From positions 47,649 to 111,648 of the forward strand of contig CANRPW010000007.1 of assembly GCA_947632615.1 (NCBI GenBank): a stretch of DNA of 64,000 nt, written 5' to 3'. The translations under genes were made by a program, and so were the position numbers. Below are positions 1 to 7,105 of this stretch, piece after piece; positions within the stretch are counted from its first letter, which is position 1; each line of letters starts with the position of its first letter. This DNA is from an uncultured Clostridia bacterium. Lineage in GTDB: Bacteria; Bacillota; Clostridia; Lachnospirales; CAG-274. The notes beneath the pieces were generated by a model. The model saw nothing but the letters and a program-made list of their open reading frames with translations, was not told where the DNA came from and made no database searches.

Positions 1-243
1 AGCAAACTTTTTTTAAAAAATTTCCTAAATATCTCATTCAACATAAAATAAGCCCTGCACCAAATATATGATATAACTGTATTATATCACGCATTTACCG
101 CTGTGTCTAATATTTATACGGAATAATGCTTTAACCAAACAAAATTTACTTCTTGACTTATATTCGATTTTTTCCTCATCATTTGCTGAAATTTCAGACT
201 TTATTTGCTTGACAATGCTGCGGCTTCGGTGTATAATTTTATC

Positions 244-311
244 ATAGTCAAGATTGCTTAAGCCCTTGGATGATTGTAGTCCAAGCACACTGAGCATAAC
301 TTGACTTTTTT
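244..311 (+). ncRNA. Small hairpin RNA, cassette 1
   Basis: The promoter is fully consensus: TTGACA 209-214, 17 bp, TATAAT 232-237. The predicted transcript closes with AGTCAAG (246-252) pairing with CTTGACT (300-306), followed by six T. Inside, TGCTTA pairs with TGAGCA, and the top is CTTGGAT/GTCCAAG around the loop GATTGTA. It is almost identical to cassette 2. The start is inferred as about 7 bases after the -10 box. Function unknown. Confidence 0.75.
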
Positions 312-357
312 CTGTCTTTGTATTGACAATGTTGCCGCTTCGATGTATAATTTTATT

Positions 358-426
358 ACAGTCAAGATTGCTTAAGCCCTTGGATGATTGTAGTCCAAGC
401 ACACTGAGCATAACTTGACTTTTTTT
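358..426 (+). ncRNA. Small hairpin RNA, cassette 2
   Basis: Promoter TTGACA 323-328 and TATAAT 346-351, 17-bp spacing. The basal terminator stem AGTCAAG (360-366) pairs with CTTGACT (414-420) and ends in seven T. The apical loop GATTGTA and most of the hairpin repeat cassette 1, while the promoter spacer differs at several bases. This looks like a recent tandem duplicate. Confidence 0.75.
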
Positions 427-474
427 ATTCTTTTTCAGAAGTAACAACAATTATGCTGCCGGAATTTGAAGGCA

Positions 475-504
475 AAATAAAAACGGCAGGATCTCTCTTG
501 CCGC
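475..504 (-). terminator. Terminator of the tnpV-like gene
   Basis: On the minus strand CGGCA pairs with TGCCG (484-488 with 499-503), followed by a run of five T, just downstream of the stop of the tnpV-like gene. Confidence 0.7.
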
Positions 505-514
505 TTTATCAAAA

Positions 515-853
515 TTAATTAAATATAAAATCTCTGAGTATAAAACCTCTGACCTCATGTTTTATAAGGTTATATTTGCCGACCCATTCAAACATATCCC
601 TTTTTTTAAGCTCCTCGTTTACACCCTCGATCTCGCACTGCCGCTCTATCATATTTTCCTCCAATTCAAAGGCAAATTTGTCAATGCTTTTAAGATGTTC
701 AAGAAGGGTCCCGCTTTCCACAAGCCGCTTGTAATATTCCGGCTTGTTTTCCTTTAAAAATTCCTCCCTCGGCACTCCATAGGTCATAGAGGGTGTATAG
801 CTTTCTTCTTCCTCGTCCTCATCAGCAGGATAAATTTCAATATCCAAATCCAT
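515..853 (-). CDS. TnpV-like transposon-associated protein
   Basis: A 112-residue acidic protein resembling the TnpV family carried by Tn4451-type and other Clostridial mobile elements. What I see is the family pattern: an N-terminal Tyr/Pro segment, a central FLKENKPEYYKRLVESG block, then ELKKRDMFEWVGKYN and a short C-terminal tail. TnpV has no firmly known activity. The start is an ATG 7 bases after a strong GGGAGGAG site. No recombinase, mobilisation gene or other transposon gene is nearby, so this is a solo copy. It sits between the two groups of small-RNA cassettes on the opposite strand, which may be chance or a clue to how the array spread. Confidence 0.7.
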   Translation of the reverse strand: MDLDIEIYPADEDEEEESYTPSMTYGVPREEFLKENKPEYYKRLVESGTLLEHLKSIDKFAFELEENMIERQCEIEGVNEELKKRDMFEWVGKYNLIKHEVRGFILRDFIFN

Positions 854-1024
854 AAAATCTCCTCCCTTCGTTTAAATAATTTCTTTTGCCATTTTCATTA
901 TATAATAGGCGTATGTAAAAAAATTTCCGACCCGTAAAACACGGGAAGGCTGTTCCCAATTATCCCTCCTATAATTTTTACTCGGGTAATTGACATTTTT
1001 CAAAATATATGCTATACTATCATC

Positions 1025-1092
1025 ATGGCTGATAAGTGTATCCTCTTGGGGCGATCAGAGCCCTAAAGAACGGATTATTTTTCAGCTTTTTT
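1025..1092 (+). ncRNA. Small hairpin RNA, cassette 3
   Basis: Promoter TTGACA 990-995, 17 bp, TATACT 1013-1018. The transcript is closed by GGCTGA and TCAGC with six T. The top hairpin is GGGC/GCCC with loop GATCAGA. The sequence and the downstream spacer closely match cassette 6. Confidence 0.75.
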
Positions 1093-1224
1093 ATTGACTG
1101 CTGTTATGCCATTTCTTGCTATATTATTTTCAATATAATTCCTAAATCTGTTTCTGCCATAAGCTGTTAAAATATTTTTACTCAGGTAATTGACATTAGC
1201 AAGAGTATATGCTATACTGTCATC

Positions 1225-1293
1225 ATAGCTGATGAACCTTTTGCGCTTGGGGAAATCGACCCCTTCGTCGTAAAAGAGTTTCTCAGCTTTTTT
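1225..1293 (+). ncRNA. Small hairpin RNA, cassette 4
   Basis: Promoter TTGACA 1190-1195 and TATACT 1213-1218. Basal stem AGCTGA/TCAGCT, then six T. The helix continues through CTTTT/AAAAG pairing to an apical GGGG/CCCC stem with loop AAATCGA. The lower-middle helix has diverged from its neighbours while staying paired. Confidence 0.75.
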
Positions 1294-1428
1294 AATGTTC
1301 AAAGCAAGTAAATTATCCTTTTTTATCTGTTCTGTCATATAATCCCTAAATTCATCCCGCCCATAAGCTGTTAAAATATTCTTACTTGGGTAATTGACAT
1401 TTTCAAAAGTGTATGCTATACTGTCATC

Positions 1429-1496
1429 ATAGCTGATGAGTTATTCGGGCGAGGGGAAATCTACCCCTTTGTTGCGAAGTAATTTATCAGCTTTTT
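1429..1496 (+). ncRNA. Small hairpin RNA, cassette 5
   Basis: Promoter TTGACA 1394-1399 and TATACT 1417-1422. Long basal helix beginning AGCTGAT and ending ATCAGCT, then five T. Apical GGGG/CCCC stem with loop AAATCTA. This unit has the most continuous helix of the array. Confidence 0.75.
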
Positions 1497-1627
1497 ATTT
1501 GTGTACAGATAAAACATTGTTTTCTTCAAACTGTTATATAGTCTGAAAAGCTTTCCCTGCCATAAGCTGTTAAAATATTTTTACTCGGGTAATTGACATT
1601 TTCAAGGGTATATGCTATACTATCATC

Positions 1628-1696
1628 ATAGCTGATGAGTGGATCCTCTTGGGGCAATTGTAGCCCTAAAGACTGAAACATTTTATCAGCTTTTTT
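1628..1696 (+). ncRNA. Small hairpin RNA, cassette 6
   Basis: Promoter TTGACA 1593-1598 and TATACT 1616-1621. Basal stem AGCTGAT/ATCAGCT plus six T. Apical GGGC/GCCC stem, loop AATTGTA. Close relative of cassette 3, including about 90 bases of shared downstream spacer. Confidence 0.75.
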
Positions 1697-1828
1697 ATTG
1701 ACCGCTATTATGCCGTTTCTTGCTATATTATTTTCAATATAATTTCTAAATCTGTTTCAGCCATACGTTGTTAAATATAATTAACTTGGGTAATTGACAT
1801 TTTCAAAAGTGTATGTTATACTACCATT

Positions 1829-1901
1829 ATAGCAGACCACTGTATCGTGTATGGACTTGGAATATTGGTTTCCTATGTCTGCGAGCATATCTGCTTTTTT
1901 T
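1829..1901 (+). ncRNA. Small hairpin RNA, cassette 7
   Basis: Promoter TTGACA 1794-1799 and TATACT 1817-1822. The basal stem has changed to AGCAGA/TCTGCT, followed by seven T. The apical stem has changed to GGAA/TTCC with loop TATTGGT, flanked by GAC/GTC pairing. These paired changes against cassettes 3-6 support a conserved fold. Confidence 0.75.
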
Positions 1902-1955
1902 ATTGCCAATATTTTTGTGGTTGACATTTTCAAGGGTGTATGTTATACTATCATC

Positions 1956-2028
1956 ATAGCAGGTCACTGTATCGTGTATGGACTTGGAGAATTGGACTCC
2001 TATGTCTGCGAGCATATCTGCTTTTTTT
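1956..2028 (+). ncRNA. Small hairpin RNA, cassette 8
   Basis: Promoter TTGACA 1921-1926 and TATACT 1944-1949. Nearly a copy of cassette 7 with a period of 127 bases, but the apical stem is GGAG/CTCC with loop AATTGGA. The stem difference from cassette 7 is compensatory (A-T to G-C). Confidence 0.75.
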
Positions 2029-2082
2029 ATTGCCAATATTTTTGTGGTTGACATTTTAAAGAGTGTATGTTATATTATCATC

Positions 2083-2152
2083 ATAGCTGATAAATAATTC
2101 CCCTAGGGGCAATTGAAGCCCGGCAGGTTGAATTATTAAATCAGCTTTTTTT
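2083..2152 (+). ncRNA. Small hairpin RNA, cassette 9
   Basis: Promoter TTGACA 2048-2053 and TATATT 2071-2076. Basal stem AGCTGAT/ATCAGCT-like with seven T, apical GGGC/GCCC, loop AATTGAA. The promoter half matches cassettes 7-8 while the RNA half matches cassettes 3-6, so this unit looks like a recombinant. Confidence 0.75.
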
Positions 2153-2220
2153 ATTTACTGCTTCTGCATATTCTGAAGTATACAAACCGTTTATGAAAGA
2201 CATTATTCAGAGGTACTTAA

Positions 2221-2270
2221 AAATAAAAGGCAGCCGATACCCGAGGTTTTAAACCATTGTATCGTCTGCC
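2221..2270 (-). terminator. Terminator behind the aldo/keto reductase remnant
   Basis: GGCAG-CGATAC (from 2229) pairs with GTATCG-CTGCC (to 2270). On the minus strand it is followed by TTTTATTTTT, fitting the end of a minus-strand transcript. Confidence 0.65.
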
Positions 2271-2297
2271 TGTTATATATTGGAGAATTAAAACTTA

Positions 2298-2518
2298 TTA
2301 CCAATTTTTCTTTTCTTTTGAACTGTCGTGGTTTGTTTTTCTTTCTTCTACCATTTTTGCAAACCATTCTACCATACCCGGATCGTAGTGGGAGAAGAAA
2401 GAGCTTGTATTTTTGTCAAGGGCTGTTATTGCAGCCATATCCTCATCAGAAAGTGTAAAGTCAAACACATTTATATTTTTTGTTATTCCCTCTGTCTGTA
2501 AGGCATATATTGTGCAAA
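2298..2518 (-). pseudogene. Aldo/keto reductase, C-terminal remnant
   Basis: The minus strand, ending at a TAA (2298-2300), reads about 70 residues including NVFDFTLSDEDMAAITALDK and a SHYDPGMVEWFAKM-like tail. This is the typical C-terminal end of an aldo/keto reductase. The catalytic barrel is missing: upstream the sequence runs directly into the promoter region of the divergent transporter gene. No plausible start or binding site is seen. It is best read as the leftover 3' end of a deleted gene. Confidence 0.6.
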
Positions 2519-2554
2519 ATTTTATAAAAATATGTGCGTTTTGAAAATCAACTG

Positions 2555-2583
2555 TTGACTTATTACAATTTTTTGTGTAAAAT
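2555..2583 (+). promoter_or_regulatory. Promoter of the OPT transporter gene
   Basis: TTGACT at 2555-2560, 17 bp, TAAAAT at 2578-2583, about 45 bases before the transporter start. Confidence 0.6.
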
Positions 2584-2630
2584 TATATAATAACTTGTAT
2601 ATTTTTATAAAACAGACAGGAGGAGTTTTT

Positions 2631-4511
2631 ATGGAAGATCCTAAAAAATCTTTTGAACCGTATATACCGGCAGACAAGGTAGTACCGGAATTTACGGCGA
2701 CTTCAATCATACTGGGTATTATTCTCTCAGTAGTTTTCGGCGCAGCAAACGCTTACTTAGGCCTTCGCGTAGGTATGACGGTTTCTGCATCAATACCGGC
2801 GGCAGTTATTTCAATGGGTATTATTCGTGTAATACTTAAGAAGAACTCCATACTTGAAAATAACATGGTTCAGACCATAGGCTCAGCCGGCGAGTCACTG
2901 GCAGCAGGCGCTATCTTCACTCTCCCCGCTCTTTTCATGTGGGCAGCAGAAGACAGCACGGTTGCTTCTCCATCATTTGTAATGATCACATTAGTGGCAA
3001 TATGCGGCGGTATTTTAGGCGTATTGTTCATGATCCCACTTCGTACGGCTCTCATAGTTGAAGAGCACGGCGTACTCCCCTTCCCCGAAGGCATGGCTTG
3101 TTCTGAAGTTCTCCTTGCAGGCGAATAGGGCGGCGACAAGTCAAAGCTCGTATTCTCGGGTCTTGGTATAGCTGCCGTTTATAAGTTTATTGCAGACGGC
3201 ATTTGCTTATTCCCAAGCGAGGTAGACTGGTCTATCGACGCATATAAAGGCTCAGCTATAGGTATGGACGTACTTCCCGCACTTGTAGGTGTTGGTTATA
3301 TCTGCGGCGCAAGAGTATCATCATATCTTCTTGGCGGCGCTGTTCTTGGCTGGTTTGTGCTTATGCCTTTGATGGTTCTTTTAGGCGGAGATCATATTAT
3401 GTACCCATCTGAAGTAGCCTTCAACGCTATGGCGCCCGGCGACCTCTGGAGCAATTTCATAAGATACATAGGTGCAGGTGCAGTTGCCTGCGGAGGTATA
3501 TTAAGTCTTATCAAGTCATTGCCTCTTATAGTTTCAACATTTACAAAGGCAATAAAGGGCTTCGGTCATAGCGGCGGCGTTTCCCGTACAGAAAAAACTA
3601 TTTCCGTACCCGTTTCAATGATAGGCGCTTTTATAATGGCGATCGTTCTTTGGATAATCCCAAGCATACCTATTACACTTATCGCAGCTATAATAATCGT
3701 TATATTCGGTTTCTTCTTCGCAACCGTTTCTGCACGTATGGTAGGTATCGTAGGCTCGTCAAACAACCCTGTTTCGGGTATGGCAATAGCTACACTTCTT
3801 ATTTCCACCGTGCTTCTTAAAGCAACAGGCAACACAGGCATCGCAGGCATGACAACAGCTATTTGTATAGGTACTGTTATCTGTATAGTAGCCGCTATGG
3901 CAGGCGATACATCACAAGACTTAAAGACAGGCTATATTGTTGGTGCTACACCTTACTATCAGCAGATAGGTGAGCTTATAGGTTCAGTTGCTGCGGGTCT
4001 TGCAATAGCAGGCGTGCTCTATCTTCTCAATTCTGCTTGGGGCTATGGCTCAGCGCAGATACCTGCTCCTCAGGCTACACTTATGAAGATGGTAGTTGAA
4101 GGAGTTATGGGCGGCAATCTGCCTTGGGGACTTGTTTTCACCGGCGTATTTATAGCTATAGCAGTAGAAATACTCGGCATACCCGTACTTCCATTCGCTA
4201 TAGGTCTTTACCTTCCTATACATCTTTCTACACCTATTATGGTGGGCGGTCTTATCAAGCTTTGGGTTGAAAAGCGTAAATTCAGCTCAGAAGAAAGACG
4301 TCAGGAGGTTATCAGCGACGGTATACTCTATTCTTCGGGTATGATAGCAGGCGAAGGTATTGTAGGTATCATTCTTGCTATACTTGCAGTTTTCGGAGTA
4401 AACTTAAGCGTAAACGGCATTTTAGGAAACTGGGGCGGCGTTGTATTCTTCATTCTTCTCTGTGCCGTAATGATCTGGTTTATGTTTAACGGAGCTAAGA
4501 AAAAGAAGTAA
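2631..4511 (+). pseudogene. OPT-family oligopeptide transporter interrupted by an in-frame TAG
   Basis: Two open segments (2631-3128 and 3129-4511) lie in the same frame and together give a full-length OPT-family membrane protein of about 626 residues. The start ATG at 2631 follows AGGAGG. A TAG at 3126-3128 sits in the conserved loop after HGVLPFPEGMACSEVLLAGE, and the reading continues with GGDKSKLVFSGLG. A single G-to-T change of GAG would create it. The downstream 460 codons contain no other stop or frameshift, so the lesion is recent, a sequencing error, or suppressed. Downstream translation could restart at the ATG at 3264. OPT proteins import oligopeptides or metal chelates across the inner membrane. 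Confidence 0.8.
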
Positions 4512-4539
4512 TTTTTAAAAAATTATTCTGACAATAAAA

Positions 4540-4583
4540 GGTGGGAAATAACTGCCTTAGGGCATATTTCCCACCATTAATTT
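4540..4583 (+). terminator. Terminator after the OPT gene
   Basis: An 11-bp perfect stem, GGTGGGAAATA with TATTTCCCACC, is followed by an A/T-rich tail with a TTTT. The loop is about 14 bases. Confidence 0.6.
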
Positions 4584-4604
4584 TAATATAACAAGGAGTC
4601 TTAT

Positions 4605-4964
4605 ATGGCTAAAAAGAAAAAAATCTCTCCAAATTATTTAGACAGCGTGCCTACATGCAGCGCTGAGCGCCCTTGGCATATAAACGACGAGGGAATGGTG
4701 GAGATAGATATGGAAAACAAGGGCTTTTATCATTTTTTAGCCCAAAAATTTTTTAATAAACCTCGCATAAGCCATATAGCGCTGGACAAGTACGGAAGCG
4801 TAGTATGGCAGAGCATTAACGGGAAAAACACTATAAGAGATATTATAGAAATAATGAAAAAGGAATTTCCCACCGAAAAGGACCGTATGCTCGACCGTAT
4901 AGTCACATATATGGCTACTCTGCAGCGAAACGGCTTTATAACCGTAAAGGGGGCAAAAAAATGA
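4605..4964 (+). CDS. PqqD-family (peptide-chaperone-like) protein
   Basis: A 119-residue basic-N-terminus protein matching the PqqD-like family often annotated in Clostridia. PqqD proteins are small peptide-binding domains (RRE fold) that present substrates to radical SAM enzymes. Visible family features are a central LDKYGSVVWQSINGKNTIRDI segment and a C-terminal helix-turn ending LQRNGFITV. There is no radical SAM enzyme or PQQ gene nearby, so a role in PQQ synthesis is unlikely and the function is open. It follows a clear terminator, starts after AAGGAG, and overlaps the next gene by four bases (ATGA), so the two are probably translated together. Confidence 0.7.
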   Translation: MAKKKKISPNYLDSVPTCSAERPWHINDEGMVEIDMENKGFYHFLAQKFFNKPRISHIALDKYGSVVWQSINGKNTIRDIIEIMKKEFPTEKDRMLDRIVTYMATLQRNGFITVKGAKK

Positions 4965-5311
4965 AGTTTATCATGATTGGCTTTTGTGTTCTTCTCTTTG
5001 CTCTCGTTACTGCCGCTTTGGTTTTGTGGGGTATGCGCAAGGCATATTTTCAACGTGAAAACCTTGCCAAAATGCTGTTTTCAAAGTCTGCCGATGCGGT
5101 TATGACCTATCTTAAGACCCACGACTCAGTCACCGAGAACAAAATGCTCTCGTTGGTTGAAGGCATACAGGCGTCGGAGTTTTTAAGCCGAAACAAAGCG
5201 GTGGTACGTTCCGACAGGGCTTTTACCGCAAAGCTTATAGAAATAATGATACATGACGGGCTTATTAAAAAGGTTAAAAATGGCAAAAATGTTTATTATG
5301 TAAAAAACTGA
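4961..5311 (+). CDS. Small membrane-anchored protein, unknown function
   Basis: 116 residues. Residues 4-24 form a hydrophobic membrane segment. The rest is soluble and mixed-charge, and ends in FTAKLIEIMIHDGLIKKV followed by KNGKNVYYV, which resembles the last helix and wing of a winged-helix domain. I do not recognise a family. Its four-base overlap with the PqqD-like gene and 25-base gap to pepD suggest a three-gene operon. Confidence 0.6.
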   Translation: MKFIMIGFCVLLFALVTAALVLWGMRKAYFQRENLAKMLFSKSADAVMTYLKTHDSVTENKMLSLVEGIQASEFLSRNKAVVRSDRAFTAKLIEIMIHDGLIKKVKNGKNVYYVKN

Positions 5312-5336
5312 CCCAAAACACAAAGGAGGGAAAAAT

Positions 5337-6785
5337 ATGGGAATATTATCTGATATAGAACCTAAATCGGTATTTAAGTATTTTGAAGAAATTTGTGCTA
5401 TTCCCCACGGCTCGGGAAATACGGATGCAATAAGCGACTACTGTGTAGATTTTGCAAATGAGCACGGTCTTAAATCTATAAAGGACAAAAGCAACAACGT
5501 CATTATATTTAAAAACGGCACGCCGGGCTATGAGGAGTCGCCTGCGGTAATGATACAGGGTCACCTTGATATGGTATGCGAAAAAACACCTGAGTGCAAC
5601 ATTGACTTTGAAAAGGACGGGCTTACCCTTAAGCTGGAAAACGGCATAATCTCAGCCGAGGGAACAACCTTAGGCGGCGACGACGGCATAGCTGTGGCTA
5701 TGGCTCTTGCTATTTTGGCTTCAGAAAACACACCCCATCCGCCTCTTGAGGTAGTTCTTACAACAGACGAAGAAATAGGTATGTTGGGCGCTGCCGACCT
5801 TGACTGCTCACCCCTTAAAGCAAGAACAATGCTCAACCTCGACTCAGAGGACGAGGGTATACTTTTGGTAAGCTGTGCCGGCGGAACCACAACCACGTGC
5901 ACTCTCCCCATAAAGCGCATTGACACAAAGGGCGTATTAGTAACGCTTAAAGTGGAGGGGCTTACAGGCGGACACTCAGGCGTAGAAATAGACAAGGGCA
6001 GAGCCAACTCAAACCGCCTTTTAGGACGTCTTTTAAATGAGATAAGCAAGAAGATACCTTACGACCTCGTTTCGGTGGACGGCGGACTTAAGGACAATGC
6101 CATACCTCGTGAATCTACTGCCAAAATAGTGATTTCTCCCGAAAACAGAACGGCGTTAAAGGCGCAGGCTCCTAAATTTTACAATATCTTCTCATCGGAA
6201 TACAGAAGAACCGACCCCAAGCTCGACGTAAATGTATACGTTGGCGAGGAAGGCTCTTATACGGCAATGGATCCTCTTTCCAAAAAGAATGTTATAGCGG
6301 CTTTGGTAAATCTTCCCGATGGTATTCAGCGTATGAGCAACGATATACCGGGGCTTGTTCAGACATCCCTTAATATGGGTATTCTTAAAACAGGCGAAAG
6401 CGAAGTCAATATGAGCTTTGCAGTACGCAGCAGCGTAGGCACAGAAAAGGAAGAGCTTGTGAGCAGACTTTCAAGCCTTATGGACGTGCTTGGCGGAAGC
6501 ATCTCCTGCGTGGGAGATTATCCCGCATGGGAATATAGGTCAGAATCAAGGCTTCGTGACCTTATGATAGAAGTCTTTGAAGAACAGTACGGCAGAAAGC
6601 CTACAGTAGCCGCAATACACGCAGGCGTTGAGTGCGGTCTGTTTGCAGGCAAACTGCCCGGGCTTGACTGTGTTTCCATGGGCCCCGATATGACGGATAT
6701 ACACACACCCAACGAATCTATGAATATTGCTTCTGTAGAAAGAACATGGAAGTATGTTCTTGAAGTGCTCAGAAGACTTGTATAA
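5337..6785 (+). CDS. pepD: Aminoacyl-histidine dipeptidase (M20C)
   Basis: A cytoplasmic metallopeptidase that cleaves Xaa-His and other dipeptides. The 482-residue length is normal for the PepD/M20C family. Metal ligands are recognisable: H76 in QGHLDMVCEK, D115 in LGGDDGI, the catalytic/ligand pair E145-E146 in TTDEEIG, and the C-terminal GPDMTDIHTPNE segment containing the last His. The start follows AAAGGAGGG. It lies after a small membrane protein and a PqqD-like gene. The next gene begins only after a 290-base hairpin cluster. A peptide-catabolism role next to a defective oligopeptide transporter is consistent but not proof of linkage. Confidence 0.9.
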   Translation: MGILSDIEPKSVFKYFEEICAIPHGSGNTDAISDYCVDFANEHGLKSIKDKSNNVIIFKNGTPGYEESPAVMIQGHLDMVCEKTPECNIDFEKDGLTLKLENGIISAEGTTLGGDDGIAVAMALAILASENTPHPPLEVVLTTDEEIGMLGAADLDCSPLKARTMLNLDSEDEGILLVSCAGGTTTTCTLPIKRIDTKGVLVTLKVEGLTGGHSGVEIDKGRANSNRLLGRLLNEISKKIPYDLVSVDGGLKDNAIPRESTAKIVISPENRTALKAQAPKFYNIFSSEYRRTDPKLDVNVYVGEEGSYTAMDPLSKKNVIAALVNLPDGIQRMSNDIPGLVQTSLNMGILKTGESEVNMSFAVRSSVGTEKEELVSRLSSLMDVLGGSISCVGDYPAWEYRSESRLRDLMIEVFEEQYGRKPTVAAIHAGVECGLFAGKLPGLDCVSMGPDMTDIHTPNESMNIASVERTWKYVLEVLRRLV

Positions 6786-6812
6786 ATCTTAGCCGACCAA
6801 ACTGAGTGTTGC

Positions 6813-7073
6813 TCGGGGCGAGGGCTCGGCATCAAGGCAATGAGGGGCGGATGTATCCGCCCCTCATTGCCTTGATGCCGAGCCCTCGCCCCGACCCGTG
6901 GGGGAAAATCCGCAAAACCCGCCTGCGGCGGGTTTTGCGGATTTTCCCCCACGGGTCACCGGGGGCAATCAGCCAAAGGGAGCAGCTGCGCTGCTCCCTT
7001 TGGCTGATTGCCCCCGGTGGGCAGGCATTTCATATGGCTCCGCTTGCAGCGGAGCCATATGAAATGTCTGCCC
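6813..7073. repeat. Palindrome cluster 1: four long perfect hairpins
   Basis: Four abutting palindromes: 6813-6894 (40-bp arms, 2-base centre), 6895-6955 (29-bp arms, loop TGC), 6957-7019 (30-bp arms, loop TGC) and 7019-7073 (26-bp arms with one G/T mismatch, loop TGC). They are much richer in GC than the flanking genes. The first is preceded at 6792 by GCCGACCAAACTG, a flank motif repeated at clusters 8 and 9. It fills the gap between codirectional pepD and the MATE gene. Apparent open frames across it are read-through of palindromic DNA. Confidence 0.9.
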
Positions 7074-7105
7074 GGCATATTATTTTATCTGAAAGGAACT
7101 TGTAA

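Larger units (their letters stand above)
209..2152 (+). repeat. Tandem array of nine promoter-hairpin RNA-terminator cassettes
   Basis: Nine units on the plus strand share one layout: TTGACA, exactly 17 bp, TATAAT/TATACT/TATATT, then about 68 transcribed bases folding into one long imperfect hairpin with a basal stem followed by 5-7 T. The top of each hairpin has a 4-bp stem and a 7-base loop. Stems change in a compensatory way between units (GGGC/GCCC, GGGG/CCCC, GGAA/TTCC, GGAG/CTCC). Two units lie at 209-426, seven at 990-2152, and a tnpV-like gene lies between on the other strand. Spacers are also partly repeated. Short minus-strand open frames over this array are products of the repeats, not genes. 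Bases 1-208 show nothing I recognise. Confidence 0.85.

Noticed and set aside
82..450. 122-residue repetitive open frame on the minus strand
   Set aside because: It is antisense to cassettes 1 and 2; the protein repeat reflects the duplicated RNA genes, and no binding site is present.
1630..1690. Hammerhead-ribozyme-like CUGAUGAG...GAAAC in cassettes 5 and 6
   Set aside because: The catalytic core bases are not conserved in the other cassettes, and stem II pairing is poor. The similarity comes from the shared AGCTGATGAG basal stem.
1075..2054. Several short open frames across cassettes 3-9
   Set aside because: They follow the repeats and terminators, have no usable start sites, and carry no recognisable protein.
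209..2152. CRISPR array
   Set aside because: Units are over 100 bases, contain promoters and terminators, and lack short identical repeats with unique spacers.
3126..3128. TAG recoding (pyrrolysine or suppressor code)
   Set aside because: TAG ends other intact genes here, for example at 19242-19244, and no recoding signal is visible.
6806..7105. Open frames through palindrome clusters (also at 13.2-13.7, 20.4-21.0, 24.0, 28.6 and 32.5-33.2 kb)
   Set aside because: They are read-through of GC-rich palindromes, mirror each other on both strands, and have no family features.
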